34,421 bases of DNA from a virus. The position numbers were made by a program, and so were the translations under genes. Position 1 is the stretch's first letter; every line of letters begins with the position of its first letter. Below the pieces are notes generated by a model. It was not told the origin of the DNA, made no database searches, and saw only the letters and a program-made list of their open reading frames with translations. Location: IMG/VR virus record IMGVR_UViG_3300028653_000006, positions 1 through 34,421 of that record. One strand, given 5' to 3'. Of this stretch, positions 12,881-20,397 are shown piece by piece.

Positions 12881-13897
12881 ATGGGAGAAAAAACACAACC
12901 CAACACAGTAGATATAAATTTTGCGAGACAAGAAATTCCTCAATTAATAGAGTTGAAAAGCTATGATCATCAGTTTTATCTCTCAGGTAGAGATAATAGG
13001 TGGTTCCAAGAACTTTTAGAATTATATTACAATTCCTCTATACATGCAGCCTGTATAAATAACTTAAATTTAAAGATAAGAAATCTTAGTAATTCAGGCA
13101 TTACCACAGATGATGTATATAATCAATGTATGTTGGACTATTTAATCATGGGTAATTTCGCAATTGAAACTATTTGGAATCTTGATCACACAGCTATACT
13201 AAAGTACAAGCACCTTGATGTATCAAAGGTTAGGGCAGGGATGATCGATGATCAAACTGGTGAAGTTTCAACTTATTTGTTCAGCAATGATTGGTTTAAA
13301 TATAACAATCGCTGCATCGATAAACTATCCGCATTCAGCACCGCTAAGAATTCAGATATACACCAGATTTATTATGGTAAGAGATACTCTCCACAATCAG
13401 ATATTTATGGTAAACCATATTATTATTCAGCAATTAGGTGGATTTATACTGACGTTCAATTGGAACGATATTACTCAAGTTTGATAAAGAACAATTTTGT
13501 CGGTAATATCATCCTCTCAGTTAATTCTTATATGGATCAGGAGAAGCAGGTTGAGTTCGAAAGAGCCATTAAGAGACACTTCACTGGTGCAGATAATGCT
13601 GGAGGTATAATGGTAGTCTATAGCGAGAGTAAAGATAACGCTCCAACAATTGAAGCCTTCAACAAAACGGAACAAGATACAGCCTACCAATGGCTCACCG
13701 AACAGGTTATCCAGCAGATATCTTTGGGACATCAGGTTCCTTCACAAATTATAGGTATCTGGGTGGCTGGTAAATTGGGAGCATCAACAGAAATACCTTC
13801 TTTCGACAAGATTTACACCGATACTGTTGTTATACCGCTCAAGAACGAATTCGACAGGTTGTACAACATTGTAAAAAATAAATATTTACCATTATGA
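12881..13897 (+). CDS. Portal protein
   Basis: 338 residues forming the dodecameric ring through which DNA enters and leaves the head. HK97-type portal features are visible: an N-terminal wing start (YDHQFYLSGRDNRWFQELLELYYNSSIHAACINNL), a central MLDYLIMGNFAIETIWN strand pair, a stem region and a C-terminal helix with TEQVIQQISLGHQVPSQIIGI and IYTDTVVIPLKNEFDRLYNIV. It is shorter than many portals (usually 380-500). The position downstream of capsid rather than directly after terL is unusual. ATGA overlaps couple it to the next gene. Confidence 0.8.
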   Translation: MGEKTQPNTVDINFARQEIPQLIELKSYDHQFYLSGRDNRWFQELLELYYNSSIHAACINNLNLKIRNLSNSGITTDDVYNQCMLDYLIMGNFAIETIWNLDHTAILKYKHLDVSKVRAGMIDDQTGEVSTYLFSNDWFKYNNRCIDKLSAFSTAKNSDIHQIYYGKRYSPQSDIYGKPYYYSAIRWIYTDVQLERYYSSLIKNNFVGNIILSVNSYMDQEKQVEFERAIKRHFTGADNAGGIMVVYSESKDNAPTIEAFNKTEQDTAYQWLTEQVIQQISLGHQVPSQIIGIWVAGKLGASTEIPSFDKIYTDTVVIPLKNEFDRLYNIVKNKYLPL

Positions 13898-14397
13898 TCG
13901 ATTTAACATACATGATAAGTGCAAGCACTGTAAGACAATTGTGTCCTCAAATTGCTATCACTGTGGATGAGTCATTAATCTATAATCAAATGATTCTATC
14001 CCAAGACACAACCATTAAAAACTGTATAGGTCATAGATGGTATCGTCTTTTACTCGACAACATCGTAAATGATGAGGTATCAGAGGTTGATCAATATCTG
14101 ATCGATAATTATTTGGCTTATATACTAAGTTATGACATTTTAAAACAGTTAATTATAACCATGAGTTACCAGCTAAATGATGCGGGCCTTCGAATCAAAA
14201 TTTCGGATCACTCCCAATTGGCTGAGACCAGAGATTTATCATTCTATCGTACCTATATCGATAACTTCATCGATTCTAAGAAGGAAGAAATGAACAGGTA
14301 TATCCGTCACAATGCACCTTCCTACCCACTTTACTTTACATCATTCAATGGAATAACACACAAGAATGTGTACAATTTTGAAATAAGAAAAATATAA
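13894..14397 (+). CDS. Head-tail connector candidate
   Basis: 167 residues starting in an ATGA overlap with the portal gene. Its pattern matches gp6-like/DUF6712-type connector proteins of Bacteroidota phages: an N-terminal segment with IAITVDESLIYNQMILSQDTTIKNCIGHRWYRLL, helical bundle residues (YLIDNYLAYILSYDILKQLI) and a C-terminal helix (FIDSKKEEMNRYIRHNA) with an aromatic tail. Such proteins bridge the portal to the tail. The family name is from memory of the pattern rather than a search. Confidence 0.6.
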   Translation: MIDLTYMISASTVRQLCPQIAITVDESLIYNQMILSQDTTIKNCIGHRWYRLLLDNIVNDEVSEVDQYLIDNYLAYILSYDILKQLIITMSYQLNDAGLRIKISDHSQLAETRDLSFYRTYIDNFIDSKKEEMNRYIRHNAPSYPLYFTSFNGITHKNVYNFEIRKI

Positions 14398-14398
14398 T

Positions 14399-17300
14399 AT
14401 GACGACATATAAATCATTTTTAGACTTGGTTAATGTGGCCCTGAGTGCCATTACGTTTAACGGTAGTCCTTTTTTTGCTTACACGGAGATAGCACTGTTT
14501 GATGAATTGGAACTTGACCCGAAAACAAACTACCCAGCAGCATTCATAACACCGATTGCATTTGATTTTAATGATATTAATCAAGTGACATTTAAAGCAA
14601 GAATATATCTACTTGATAAGGTAACACCACTTGATAGAATGCAAAAATATTCAACCTTGGTTAATGTCGCTTATCAGTTTATGCAGACAATCGATGATCT
14701 GATATCAGGTGAGGTGAACAAATTTCCCAACACATTCACACCAGTTCAATATTTTGATGCAAATGTTGATGGTTTTTATTTTGATTATGAGTGTTATGAC
14801 TCACTATCATGTACTGGAACTGACATCTACACTATACTTACTGGTGCAACAATAATGCAGCAGAATGGTACCTCAGGTACAGATGGTAGTTCAGGATCAT
14901 CTGGTGTAGATGGAGACTTTTACGGAACTAATGGAACTTCTGGTATTGATGGAGGTTTTGGAGGTAATTCTCTTGAATATTTATTCTCCACACAACCGTT
15001 TGTTCCCACTGATTCATATTTAGTGTTTGATAATACTAACCCAGTAGATGTTACATACATCAGTGTAAATGTGGTTGATATTAATGGTACAAATAATTAT
15101 GATTGGTTTACTTCGCTAACAGTTAACTCATATTTCAGGATTTTTGAAAAACAAGACTCTGGTTGCTATAACATATTTAGAATAGTAAGTATAAGCGACA
15201 ATACAACAGAAGTTGTAGGAGGAACCAAAGTTCCAAATATCGGAACCTTTGATATAGAGATTCAGTATATTACTGGTCATTGTACTTATTCACAAGATGA
15301 AGATATAGTGTTAAGTTACTCCGAGACAGGAGTAGATGGCACATCAGGAACAAGTGGGTATTCTGGAATAAATGGTGCTGTATCTGATGAATGGGTATAC
15401 ACCGACTCTAACAAGTTTGATAATCCTACATACTTTAACTTAGACACTGAGATATCAGGATTTTACATTTCCACTACATCCCTACGACATAGCAATAATT
15501 CAAATTTTTTATCGGTTTGGGCAACTTTTGACCTTCTGCAAATCACGCAGAAATCCGACCCTTCAAATACATCATTCTATCAGATAACTTCATCAATTTC
15601 AATGAGTAGTTATTATATAATGGAAGTATACAATTACGTGGAAGGAAGTTGGTTAACTGGGCAGACTTATGTTCTATCTTTTTCAAAATCTGGAAGTAAT
15701 GGGAGTTCGGGTAGTTCAGGGACTTCAGGAAATTCAGGATCGTCAGGTAGTTCAGGGACTTCAGGAAATTCAGGATCATCAGGGACAGATGGTAGTTCGG
15801 GTGTTTCTGGGACTTCAGGTTCCTCTGGAACTTCTGGATCATCAGGTTCTTCTGGGAGTTCAGGAACCGCAGGGACTTCTGGCTCTTCTGGAACTTCTGG
15901 ATCATCAGGTTCTTCTGGGAGTTCAGGAACCGCAGGGACTTCAGGTTCTTCTGGGACTTCAGGCACTTCAGGTGTTGGTGGAGCGGTAAATACCGTACAA
16001 TTTAACTCTGCTGGTGCATTATCTGGTGCGACAGGTATGACTTGGGATGGAGTTGAACTAAATGTTAACAACATCAATCTCCCTATGACTGATACTGGTA
16101 CAACTGCTGTAGGCATCATTTACAAAGGTGGGTCGCTGTTCATCCACGATGCTAACCCACACGGTGCTGGTAACTCATTCAACACATTTGTGGGGATTGA
16201 GTCTGGTAATTTAACAATGGGTGGTGTATCACCAAACGGTAATTATAATACAGCCTTTGGTAGACGTTCTATGATGAATAATACTACAGGTCAACGTAAC
16301 ACTGCATTAGGTGCATATGCTCTATATTTAAATACAACTGGCTATCAAAATGTGGCAGTAGGGCTCAGTTGCCTACAAAATAATACTATTGGTTATTCAA
16401 ATGTTGGCGTTGGTTTTAATTCCTTGTGTAATAATGTTACTGGTTTAACGAATGTTGCTATTGGAAACTATGCTCTTGAGAAGAACCAAAACTCTGATAA
16501 TATGGCAGTAGGTTATCAGGCATTAAATGCAAATCTGAATGGCTATCAAAATGTTGCCATTGGAACATACACCATGGTTAATAATACTAATGGTGTTGGT
16601 AACATTGGGATTGGATTTGAAGCATTATATAACAATCTAACTGGAGCAACAAATGTGGCAATCGGTAATACTGCACTATTTTACAACACCGCAACAAATA
16701 ACGTGGCTATAGGTAATCAGGCTATGTACACCAATACTAACGGTAATAATAATGTTGGTATCGGATATCAGTCACTGGGTGCAAATACAACTGGTAACTT
16801 TAATATGGGTATTGGTGCGTATTCGTTAACATCAAACAATATTGGTGTTGCCAATGCAGCTATGGGTTATGCTTCATTATTTTCGTGTACTGAGGGTGCT
16901 GGTAACACTGCAATTGGTTTCTATGCTGGATATGATATCAATACAGGAAGCTATAATATCGCTCTTGGTTACACAGCACTGCGATTGAATCAGTCTGGTG
17001 CTGGTAATGTAGCACTTGGATACCAGACTTTATGGTCTAATACAGGAAGTTACAATATAGGTATTGGATATAACACGCTAGTTAACAATACAACTGGTAC
17101 ACCACTGGTGGCAATTGGTAATAGCGCACTATTTAATAACACCACTGCATCCGATAACATAGCAATTGGATCGTATTGTATGTACACAAACAGAACAGGT
17201 GCAACGAATGTCGCAATCGGTAATAACGCTCTCTATTCAACTTACGGTAGCGGAAATGTGGGAATAGGCTATTATGCTGGCTACTACGAACAAGGTAGCA

Positions 17301-17560
17301 ATAAATTGTTCATTGATAACGCACCCAGAGCAAGTGAAGCTGATGGAAGAGCAAAATCTCTTATATATGGAGAATTTGCTGCATCCTTAGCAAACCAGAA
17401 GATCACATTCAATGTGCCCCAGATTAATATTTCAGCCAGTAAGACACCATCCAGTGCAACTGATACAGGTGTTGCTGGTGATCATGCATGGGATGCATCA
17501 TATATCTATGTGTGTACAGCAACAAACGCATGGAAGAGAGCAGCAATAGCAGCTTGGTAA
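14399..17560 (+). CDS. Tail fibre fused to a tail-terminator-like N-terminal domain
   Basis: 1053 residues. Residues 1-145 look like a tail completion or terminator protein ([20 protein letters not shown]..., [24 protein letters not shown]...). Collagen-like Gly-x-Ser-Gly stretches follow at about 159-189, 313-327 and 431-526. Residues about 600-944 carry 21 repeats of the NvAiG..al..n..G type seen in YadA-like trimeric adhesin heads. The end ([27 protein letters not shown]) is a conserved fibre tip. This is probably a trimeric receptor-binding fibre. The fusion of neck and fibre functions is unusual; alternatively the N-terminus is only an anchor domain. It begins 2 nt after the connector gene's stop. 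Confidence 0.75.
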   Translation: MTTYKSFLDLVNVALSAITFNGSPFFAYTEIALFDELELDPKTNYPAAFITPIAFDFNDINQVTFKARIYLLDKVTPLDRMQKYSTLVNVAYQFMQTIDDLISGEVNKFPNTFTPVQYFDANVDGFYFDYECYDSLSCTGTDIYTILTGATIMQQNGTSGTDGSSGSSGVDGDFYGTNGTSGIDGGFGGNSLEYLFSTQPFVPTDSYLVFDNTNPVDVTYISVNVVDINGTNNYDWFTSLTVNSYFRIFEKQDSGCYNIFRIVSISDNTTEVVGGTKVPNIGTFDIEIQYITGHCTYSQDEDIVLSYSETGVDGTSGTSGYSGINGAVSDEWVYTDSNKFDNPTYFNLDTEISGFYISTTSLRHSNNSNFLSVWATFDLLQITQKSDPSNTSFYQITSSISMSSYYIMEVYNYVEGSWLTGQTYVLSFSKSGSNGSSGSSGTSGNSGSSGSSGTSGNSGSSGTDGSSGVSGTSGSSGTSGSSGSSGSSGTAGTSGSSGTSGSSGSSGSSGTAGTSGSSGTSGTSGVGGAVNTVQFNSAGALSGATGMTWDGVELNVNNINLPMTDTGTTAVGIIYKGGSLFIHDANPHGAGNSFNTFVGIESGNLTMGGVSPNGNYNTAFGRRSMMNNTTGQRNTALGAYALYLNTTGYQNVAVGLSCLQNNTIGYSNVGVGFNSLCNNVTGLTNVAIGNYALEKNQNSDNMAVGYQALNANLNGYQNVAIGTYTMVNNTNGVGNIGIGFEALYNNLTGATNVAIGNTALFYNTATNNVAIGNQAMYTNTNGNNNVGIGYQSLGANTTGNFNMGIGAYSLTSNNIGVANAAMGYASLFSCTEGAGNTAIGFYAGYDINTGSYNIALGYTALRLNQSGAGNVALGYQTLWSNTGSYNIGIGYNTLVNNTTGTPLVAIGNSALFNNTTASDNIAIGSYCMYTNRTGATNVAIGNNALYSTYGSGNVGIGYYAGYYEQGSNKLFIDNAPRASEADGRAKSLIYGEFAASLANQKITFNVPQINISASKTPSSATDTGVAGDHAWDASYIYVCTATNAWKRAAIAAW
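15707..15785 (+). repeat. 36-bp tandem repeat in the fibre gene
   Basis: The unit starting GGTAGTTCAGGGACTTCAGG at 15710 recurs at 15746 (36 bp = 12 codons, Gly-Ser-Ser-Gly-Thr-Ser type) with one mismatch. It encodes the collagen-like segment. Confidence 0.7.
15824..15942 (+). repeat. 63-bp tandem repeat in the fibre gene
   Basis: 15824-15879 is identical to 15887-15942 (56 bp, offset 63 bp = 21 codons), and the bases joining them are near-identical too. The high DNA identity points to recent unequal recombination or slippage, so fibre length may vary between phages. Confidence 0.75.
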
Positions 17561-17570
17561 AAAATAATAT
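17559..17570 (+). promoter_or_regulatory. AAAAAATAATAT leader motif
   Basis: Overlaps the fibre stop codon (TAA 17558-17560) and ends 6 nt before ATG 17577. Confidence 0.5.
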
Positions 17571-17576
17571 AAAGAA

Positions 17577-17783
17577 ATGATTGTAAAGAAAATTGATGAT
17601 ACCAACTATGAAATCTATAGTAACGACACTATAGAAGGGGTAAATTACCTTAAACTTGAGAAAGTGATTAATGTTGATATGACAAAGAATGAGATTGAAA
17701 GTCTACAACGCCAGATCAGCTTGGAACAAAGTAGAATTGATGAATTACAAGCCTATCTTGGACTAACAAATAACGAAGGATAA
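17577..17783 (+). CDS. Small hypothetical protein with coiled coil, 68 aa
   Basis: The first 35 residues are beta-rich (KKIDDTNYEIYSNDTIEGVNYLKLE). From about residue 36 it is a heptad-like helix (NEIESLQRQISLEQSRIDELQAYL). The ATG is set by the AAAAAATAAT element 6 nt upstream, and the stop overlaps the next start (TAATG). As it follows the fibre gene, a fibre accessory or chaperone-like role is possible but unproven. Confidence 0.6.
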   Translation: MIVKKIDDTNYEIYSNDTIEGVNYLKLEKVINVDMTKNEIESLQRQISLEQSRIDELQAYLGLTNNEG

Positions 17784-17911
17784 TGGAACTTACAAAAAGA
17801 GAAATTGAATTGTTACAAGCAATCTTGGATGCGGCCCTCAAATATGCAGGGGTGCAAATATTGCCCATCATTAATGAATTTACTAAGGATATCAAGGATA
17901 AACAAAATTGA
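17783..17911 (+). CDS. Micro-ORF, 42 aa
   Basis: Starts in a TAATG overlap with the preceding gene and ends with TGA 17909-17911. The product is MELTKREIELLQAILDAALK... with an amphipathic helix and a second helix ending KDIKDKQN. No family is known. The coupled start, sensible codons and absence of an alternative gene here support it. Confidence 0.5.
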   Translation: MELTKREIELLQAILDAALKYAGVQILPIINEFTKDIKDKQN

Positions 17912-17912
17912 T

Positions 17913-17927
17913 AAATTTTAGATATAT
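17913..17927 (+). promoter_or_regulatory. Phage promoter motif, AGATATAT variant
   Basis: AAATTTTAGATATAT, ending 19 nt before ATG 17947. The same AGATATAT core occurs at 28694-28708, before the 57-aa plus-strand ORF. Confidence 0.45.
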
Positions 17928-17946
17928 CTAAAAACAACTATTCGAT

Positions 17947-18339
17947 ATGAACCTATGGAAAGAAATTGGAACTAAAGTTATTTGGATTGTTGCCCCACTA
18001 TTTATCTCACTTATGGTGTGGTTGGTGGTACAAACCTACAATACCCAGATTCAAATTGCGGTAATAAAAAAAGAGGCAGATAATCGGGGTCAACTTACGG
18101 AAAAAATATACACACTGGCAGCAGATAATAATCGGATGCTCGTGGGTAAAGCGGATCAAGTGGAGAATGATGCTGCACATAAAAGTATAATGAACAAAAT
18201 GAATAGCATCGAACAAAAAGTTGATAAGCTGTACTGGATTCATAATTTGACCAACAATCAAGTTGAAATTAAAGGAGAGAACAGGCAAGATAGTATCACA
18301 TATTTTCTAACAAATTATTTTAAAAGAACAAATGATTAA
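17947..18339 (+). CDS. Membrane protein with one TM helix and coiled coil, 130 aa
   Basis: A single N-terminal transmembrane segment (VIWIVAPLFISLMVWLVVQT, residues 11-30) is followed by a soluble helical coiled-coil domain (about 35-100). Lys and Glu before the helix and charged residues after leave the topology uncertain. Together with the next gene it looks like a lysis pair: a holin-associated or spanin-like membrane protein. It overlaps the following gene by 8 nt and has its own promoter-like motif. Confidence 0.6.
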   Translation: MNLWKEIGTKVIWIVAPLFISLMVWLVVQTYNTQIQIAVIKKEADNRGQLTEKIYTLAADNNRMLVGKADQVENDAAHKSIMNKMNSIEQKVDKLYWIHNLTNNQVEIKGENRQDSITYFLTNYFKRTND

Positions 18340-18595
18340 AGTTAACATTGAGATATCCCTGAGTAAAATACTTGCATATATCATACTGATATTGGGGAGT
18401 ATTTACTCATTTTACACCAAAGAAAGTGAAGTGATGATTTTTGCTTTCTCGTTATCCGCTGGATTAATGGGTTTGAAATCTTGGGATGCTGGTGTTACTA
18501 CACGTAAACAGATTGAATCTAATACATGCAAGCCTAATGAAGAAGTAAGCCATCTTGGAAGTGGAATCAATACCAATTTAGCAAAAGAACTATAA
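18332..18595 (+). CDS. Holin candidate, 87 aa
   Basis: Two hydrophobic helices separated by a short charged turn: ILAYIILILGSIYSFYT (about residues 13-29), KESEV, then MIFAFSLSAGLMGLK (about 35-49). A polar, charged tail of about 35 residues follows. The size, two-helix layout and tail match small phage holins, which form holes in the inner membrane to release the cell-wall enzyme. The best enzyme candidate is the DUF5675 protein at 8481, far from this gene. The pairing with 17947 supports lysis; a plain membrane protein cannot be excluded. Confidence 0.6.
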   Translation: MIKVNIEISLSKILAYIILILGSIYSFYTKESEVMIFAFSLSAGLMGLKSWDAGVTTRKQIESNTCKPNEEVSHLGSGINTNLAKEL

Positions 18596-18596
18596 T

Positions 18597-18758
18597 ATGG
18601 AACCAAATAAACAAACACATCACTTTAAAGATAGAGATCAGATGCATACCTATATGATGAGATGTATTCCTCGCCAAGTCAATGTTGGTATGAATAGGGT
18701 AGAAGCCATTGGTGTTTGTAGAACCCAATATTTTTCAAAAATTATAAAGAAAAAATGA
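18597..18758 (+). CDS. Micro-ORF, 53 aa
   Basis: Begins 1 nt after the holin stop; its TGA (18756-18758) overlaps the next ATG at 18755 (ATGA). The product (MEPNKQTHHFKDRDQMHTYM...) is basic and Met/His-rich, ending SKIIKKK. The coupled ends and reading frame of 53 codons support translation. No family is recognised. Confidence 0.5.
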   Translation: MEPNKQTHHFKDRDQMHTYMMRCIPRQVNVGMNRVEAIGVCRTQYFSKIIKKK

Positions 18759-19585
18759 AAATTAACGTAATAAAAGAGTTAAAAATAACCGATCAGGATA
18801 TATTATTTGGTGTTAATGCCATTAGTTTTGTTAGTATTCCAGCAGTAGAAGACTCTATTCTGGAGTATTTCACAGATAATGGTATTTCTGTTGCCTTTAA
18901 AGAAGGTAAACTACCTTTCTTTCGTTATACGGCAAATCCTGATCCAGAGACTATAAGTACTTCCCATGAATTTTGCCGTGCACATGCTGGTAAAGTCTAC
19001 CATATTAGTGAAATCAGGGCATTCCAGAAGAATTATGAATGGATAAATGATAGTTCTTTCTTTGCTAACTTTAATGATAGTGGAGATTATAGTTGTGATA
19101 ACCAAATACACAATTGCAGACACTATTTAGTTAGAGTTAGCAGCATTAATGAGGTTCCGAGGAATAAATGGCATATGTTAAGTGCTGAAATACCTAATCT
19201 GCCCAAGGCTGATGAGATTTTTTTCGAGTTTTCTGAACAAAATGATGAGAAACATGAAGTAAAAGGAATTGCATTGGTAAGTGGTAAACTTATCTATCGT
19301 AATAATGCTGATGGTAAAGGTAATTCTGGATACGTATACTTCTCTCGTCAAACAGTACGAATACTTGCACAAAGATTTGGTAAGTCGAATAATGTGACAC
19401 TACAGCACGATAAAGATATTACTGGAGCATGTACACTTCTTTCCTCTGAAGTGATTGAGGATGATGTAAAAAATGAATCAGTGTGGTTACTACATTATAA
19501 GGTCGCTGATGAAGGTTTGTGGAATCAAATTAAGAAACATGAAGTAACGGGCCTATCAATTGAAGCAGTTTTTCCATTAGGCTAA
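18755..19585 (+). CDS. Prohead protease (MuF-like plus XkdF-type)
   Basis: 276 residues in two parts. Residues about 55-130 look like the Mu F / minor head protein segment (TSHEFCRAHAGKVYHISEI, then CRHYLVRV at 121-128). Residues 168-276 match the XkdF serine protease pattern: GIALVSGKLIYRNNADGKGN, YFSRQTVRILAQRF, LQHDKD (His218) and SSEVIEDD (Ser230/231), ending TGLSIEAVF (Ser268). Such proteases mature the capsid. It is unusual that it lies after the holin rather than beside the capsid gene. The motif fit is by eye. The plus-strand operon ends here. Confidence 0.7.
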   Translation: MKINVIKELKITDQDILFGVNAISFVSIPAVEDSILEYFTDNGISVAFKEGKLPFFRYTANPDPETISTSHEFCRAHAGKVYHISEIRAFQKNYEWINDSSFFANFNDSGDYSCDNQIHNCRHYLVRVSSINEVPRNKWHMLSAEIPNLPKADEIFFEFSEQNDEKHEVKGIALVSGKLIYRNNADGKGNSGYVYFSRQTVRILAQRFGKSNNVTLQHDKDITGACTLLSSEVIEDDVKNESVWLLHYKVADEGLWNQIKKHEVTGLSIEAVFPLG

Positions 19586-19610
19586 CCAGCGGGTTTGACA
19601 CTTACCTAAT
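19576..19610. other. Convergent gene junction with weak inverted repeats
   Basis: The plus-strand protease stop (19585) and the minus-strand stop (19606) are only 20 bp apart. ATTAGG/CCTAAT (19576-19581/19605-19610) and AACC/GGTT (19584-19587/19592-19595) could form nested stems. There is no T-run, so bidirectional termination here is only a possibility. Confidence 0.3.
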
Positions 19611-20001
19611 CGAAAATAGTTCCCCATATTGTCATCGATGGCATAATATATGTCTCATTCAATTCAGGATAACTAACATTATATTTGTGTGCTACCGCAC
19701 CCTTACCTACAGTGACTTTTAAATTTGGGTCATTCTTTGCGTTGTATATTCCTAAAGGGATGTGTGATTTAGGTGTATCTGGAGGTGGAGGTTCAATTCT
19801 ATGCTTGTAATTTGGTATGTGAGTTGGCAGCATAACAACACCAGAGTTAGGGATATTGTCAACTGAACCAGTACCTACCACTACGATAACTCTACCACTT
19901 GTGCCAGAAGTACCACTTGTTCCATTTGTGGGACAATTTAATTTAGTCACCTCCTCCAGTATTTTAGCCAATAAATCTCTTGAATCTGATGTTGTATCCA
20001 T
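19606..20001 (-). CDS. Small protein with GTSG linker, 131 aa
   Basis: The last gene of the minus-strand tail operon. Residues 1-25 are helical (LLAKILEEVTKL), 26-37 carry [11 protein letters not shown], and from about 38 the protein is beta-rich with a proline stretch (EPPPPD). The GTSG linker is the same unit as in the two large fibre-like proteins (14399 and 22975 genes). It starts in a TAATG overlap with the upstream gene. A minor fibre or baseplate accessory is plausible, but unproven. Confidence 0.5.
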   Translation of the reverse strand: MDTTSDSRDLLAKILEEVTKLNCPTNGTSGTSGTSGRVIVVVGTGSVDNIPNSGVVMLPTHIPNYKHRIEPPPPDTPKSHIPLGIYNAKNDPNLKVTVGKGAVAHKYNVSYPELNETYIMPSMTIWGTIFD

Positions 20002-20396
20002 TACATATTATTAAGTTTTTCATTATAATCCACCCAGCTTTCTCCCAGTATGCCACATAGCATCATTTCTATGCCTTCGGCAACTGTGTGCTCATCACGG
20101 TAAGGAGATCGATTGTCAAAACCTGGCTCCTCACCATTCGTATGCAAACCTAATTCTCTTTCTTCTTCAAAATCTTTATCAAAGTCCATGATCATAGGCT
20201 CATCAATACCACGATGTCTGGTCACCATTTCTTCTATCAACTCGTGAATAGCAACAAGTTCGTTGTAATATTCATTACCTGTATCAGATACCCTTATATT
20301 CAATACACCATTTTCATCGAAGAAATAATCTCCTAAAGTGCTGTATCTCTGATCGTTATGAGGAATAAAATCTATAACAATTCTTTTAAATTTCAT
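20001..20396 (-). CDS. Phage protein with HExxE motif, 131 aa
   Basis: The start is ATG 20396, 4 nt after the tape measure stop; a start at 20411 would overlap that gene. AIHELIEEM contains His-Glu-x-x-Glu, followed by FDKDFEEER, EPGFDNRSPYRDEHTVAEGIEMMLC and W-x-x-Y. This string of features recalls an uncharacterised phage family with possible metal binding, although the canonical HExxH protease motif is absent. It sits directly downstream of the tape measure gene, so it may assist tail assembly or processing. Confidence 0.55.
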   Translation of the reverse strand: MKFKRIVIDFIPHNDQRYSTLGDYFFDENGVLNIRVSDTGNEYYNELVAIHELIEEMVTRHRGIDEPMIMDFDKDFEEERELGLHTNGEEPGFDNRSPYRDEHTVAEGIEMMLCGILGESWVDYNEKLNNM

Positions 20397-20397
20397 T

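Noticed and set aside
15707-15975. CRISPR-like or diversity-generating repeats in the fibre gene
   Set aside because: The units are contiguous coding tandem repeats without spacers, and no Cas or reverse transcriptase gene is present.
15667-16119. A minus-strand ORF of 150 residues rich in Pro-Glu-Val
   Set aside because: It is the antisense reading of the Gly-Ser-Thr repeat in the fibre gene.
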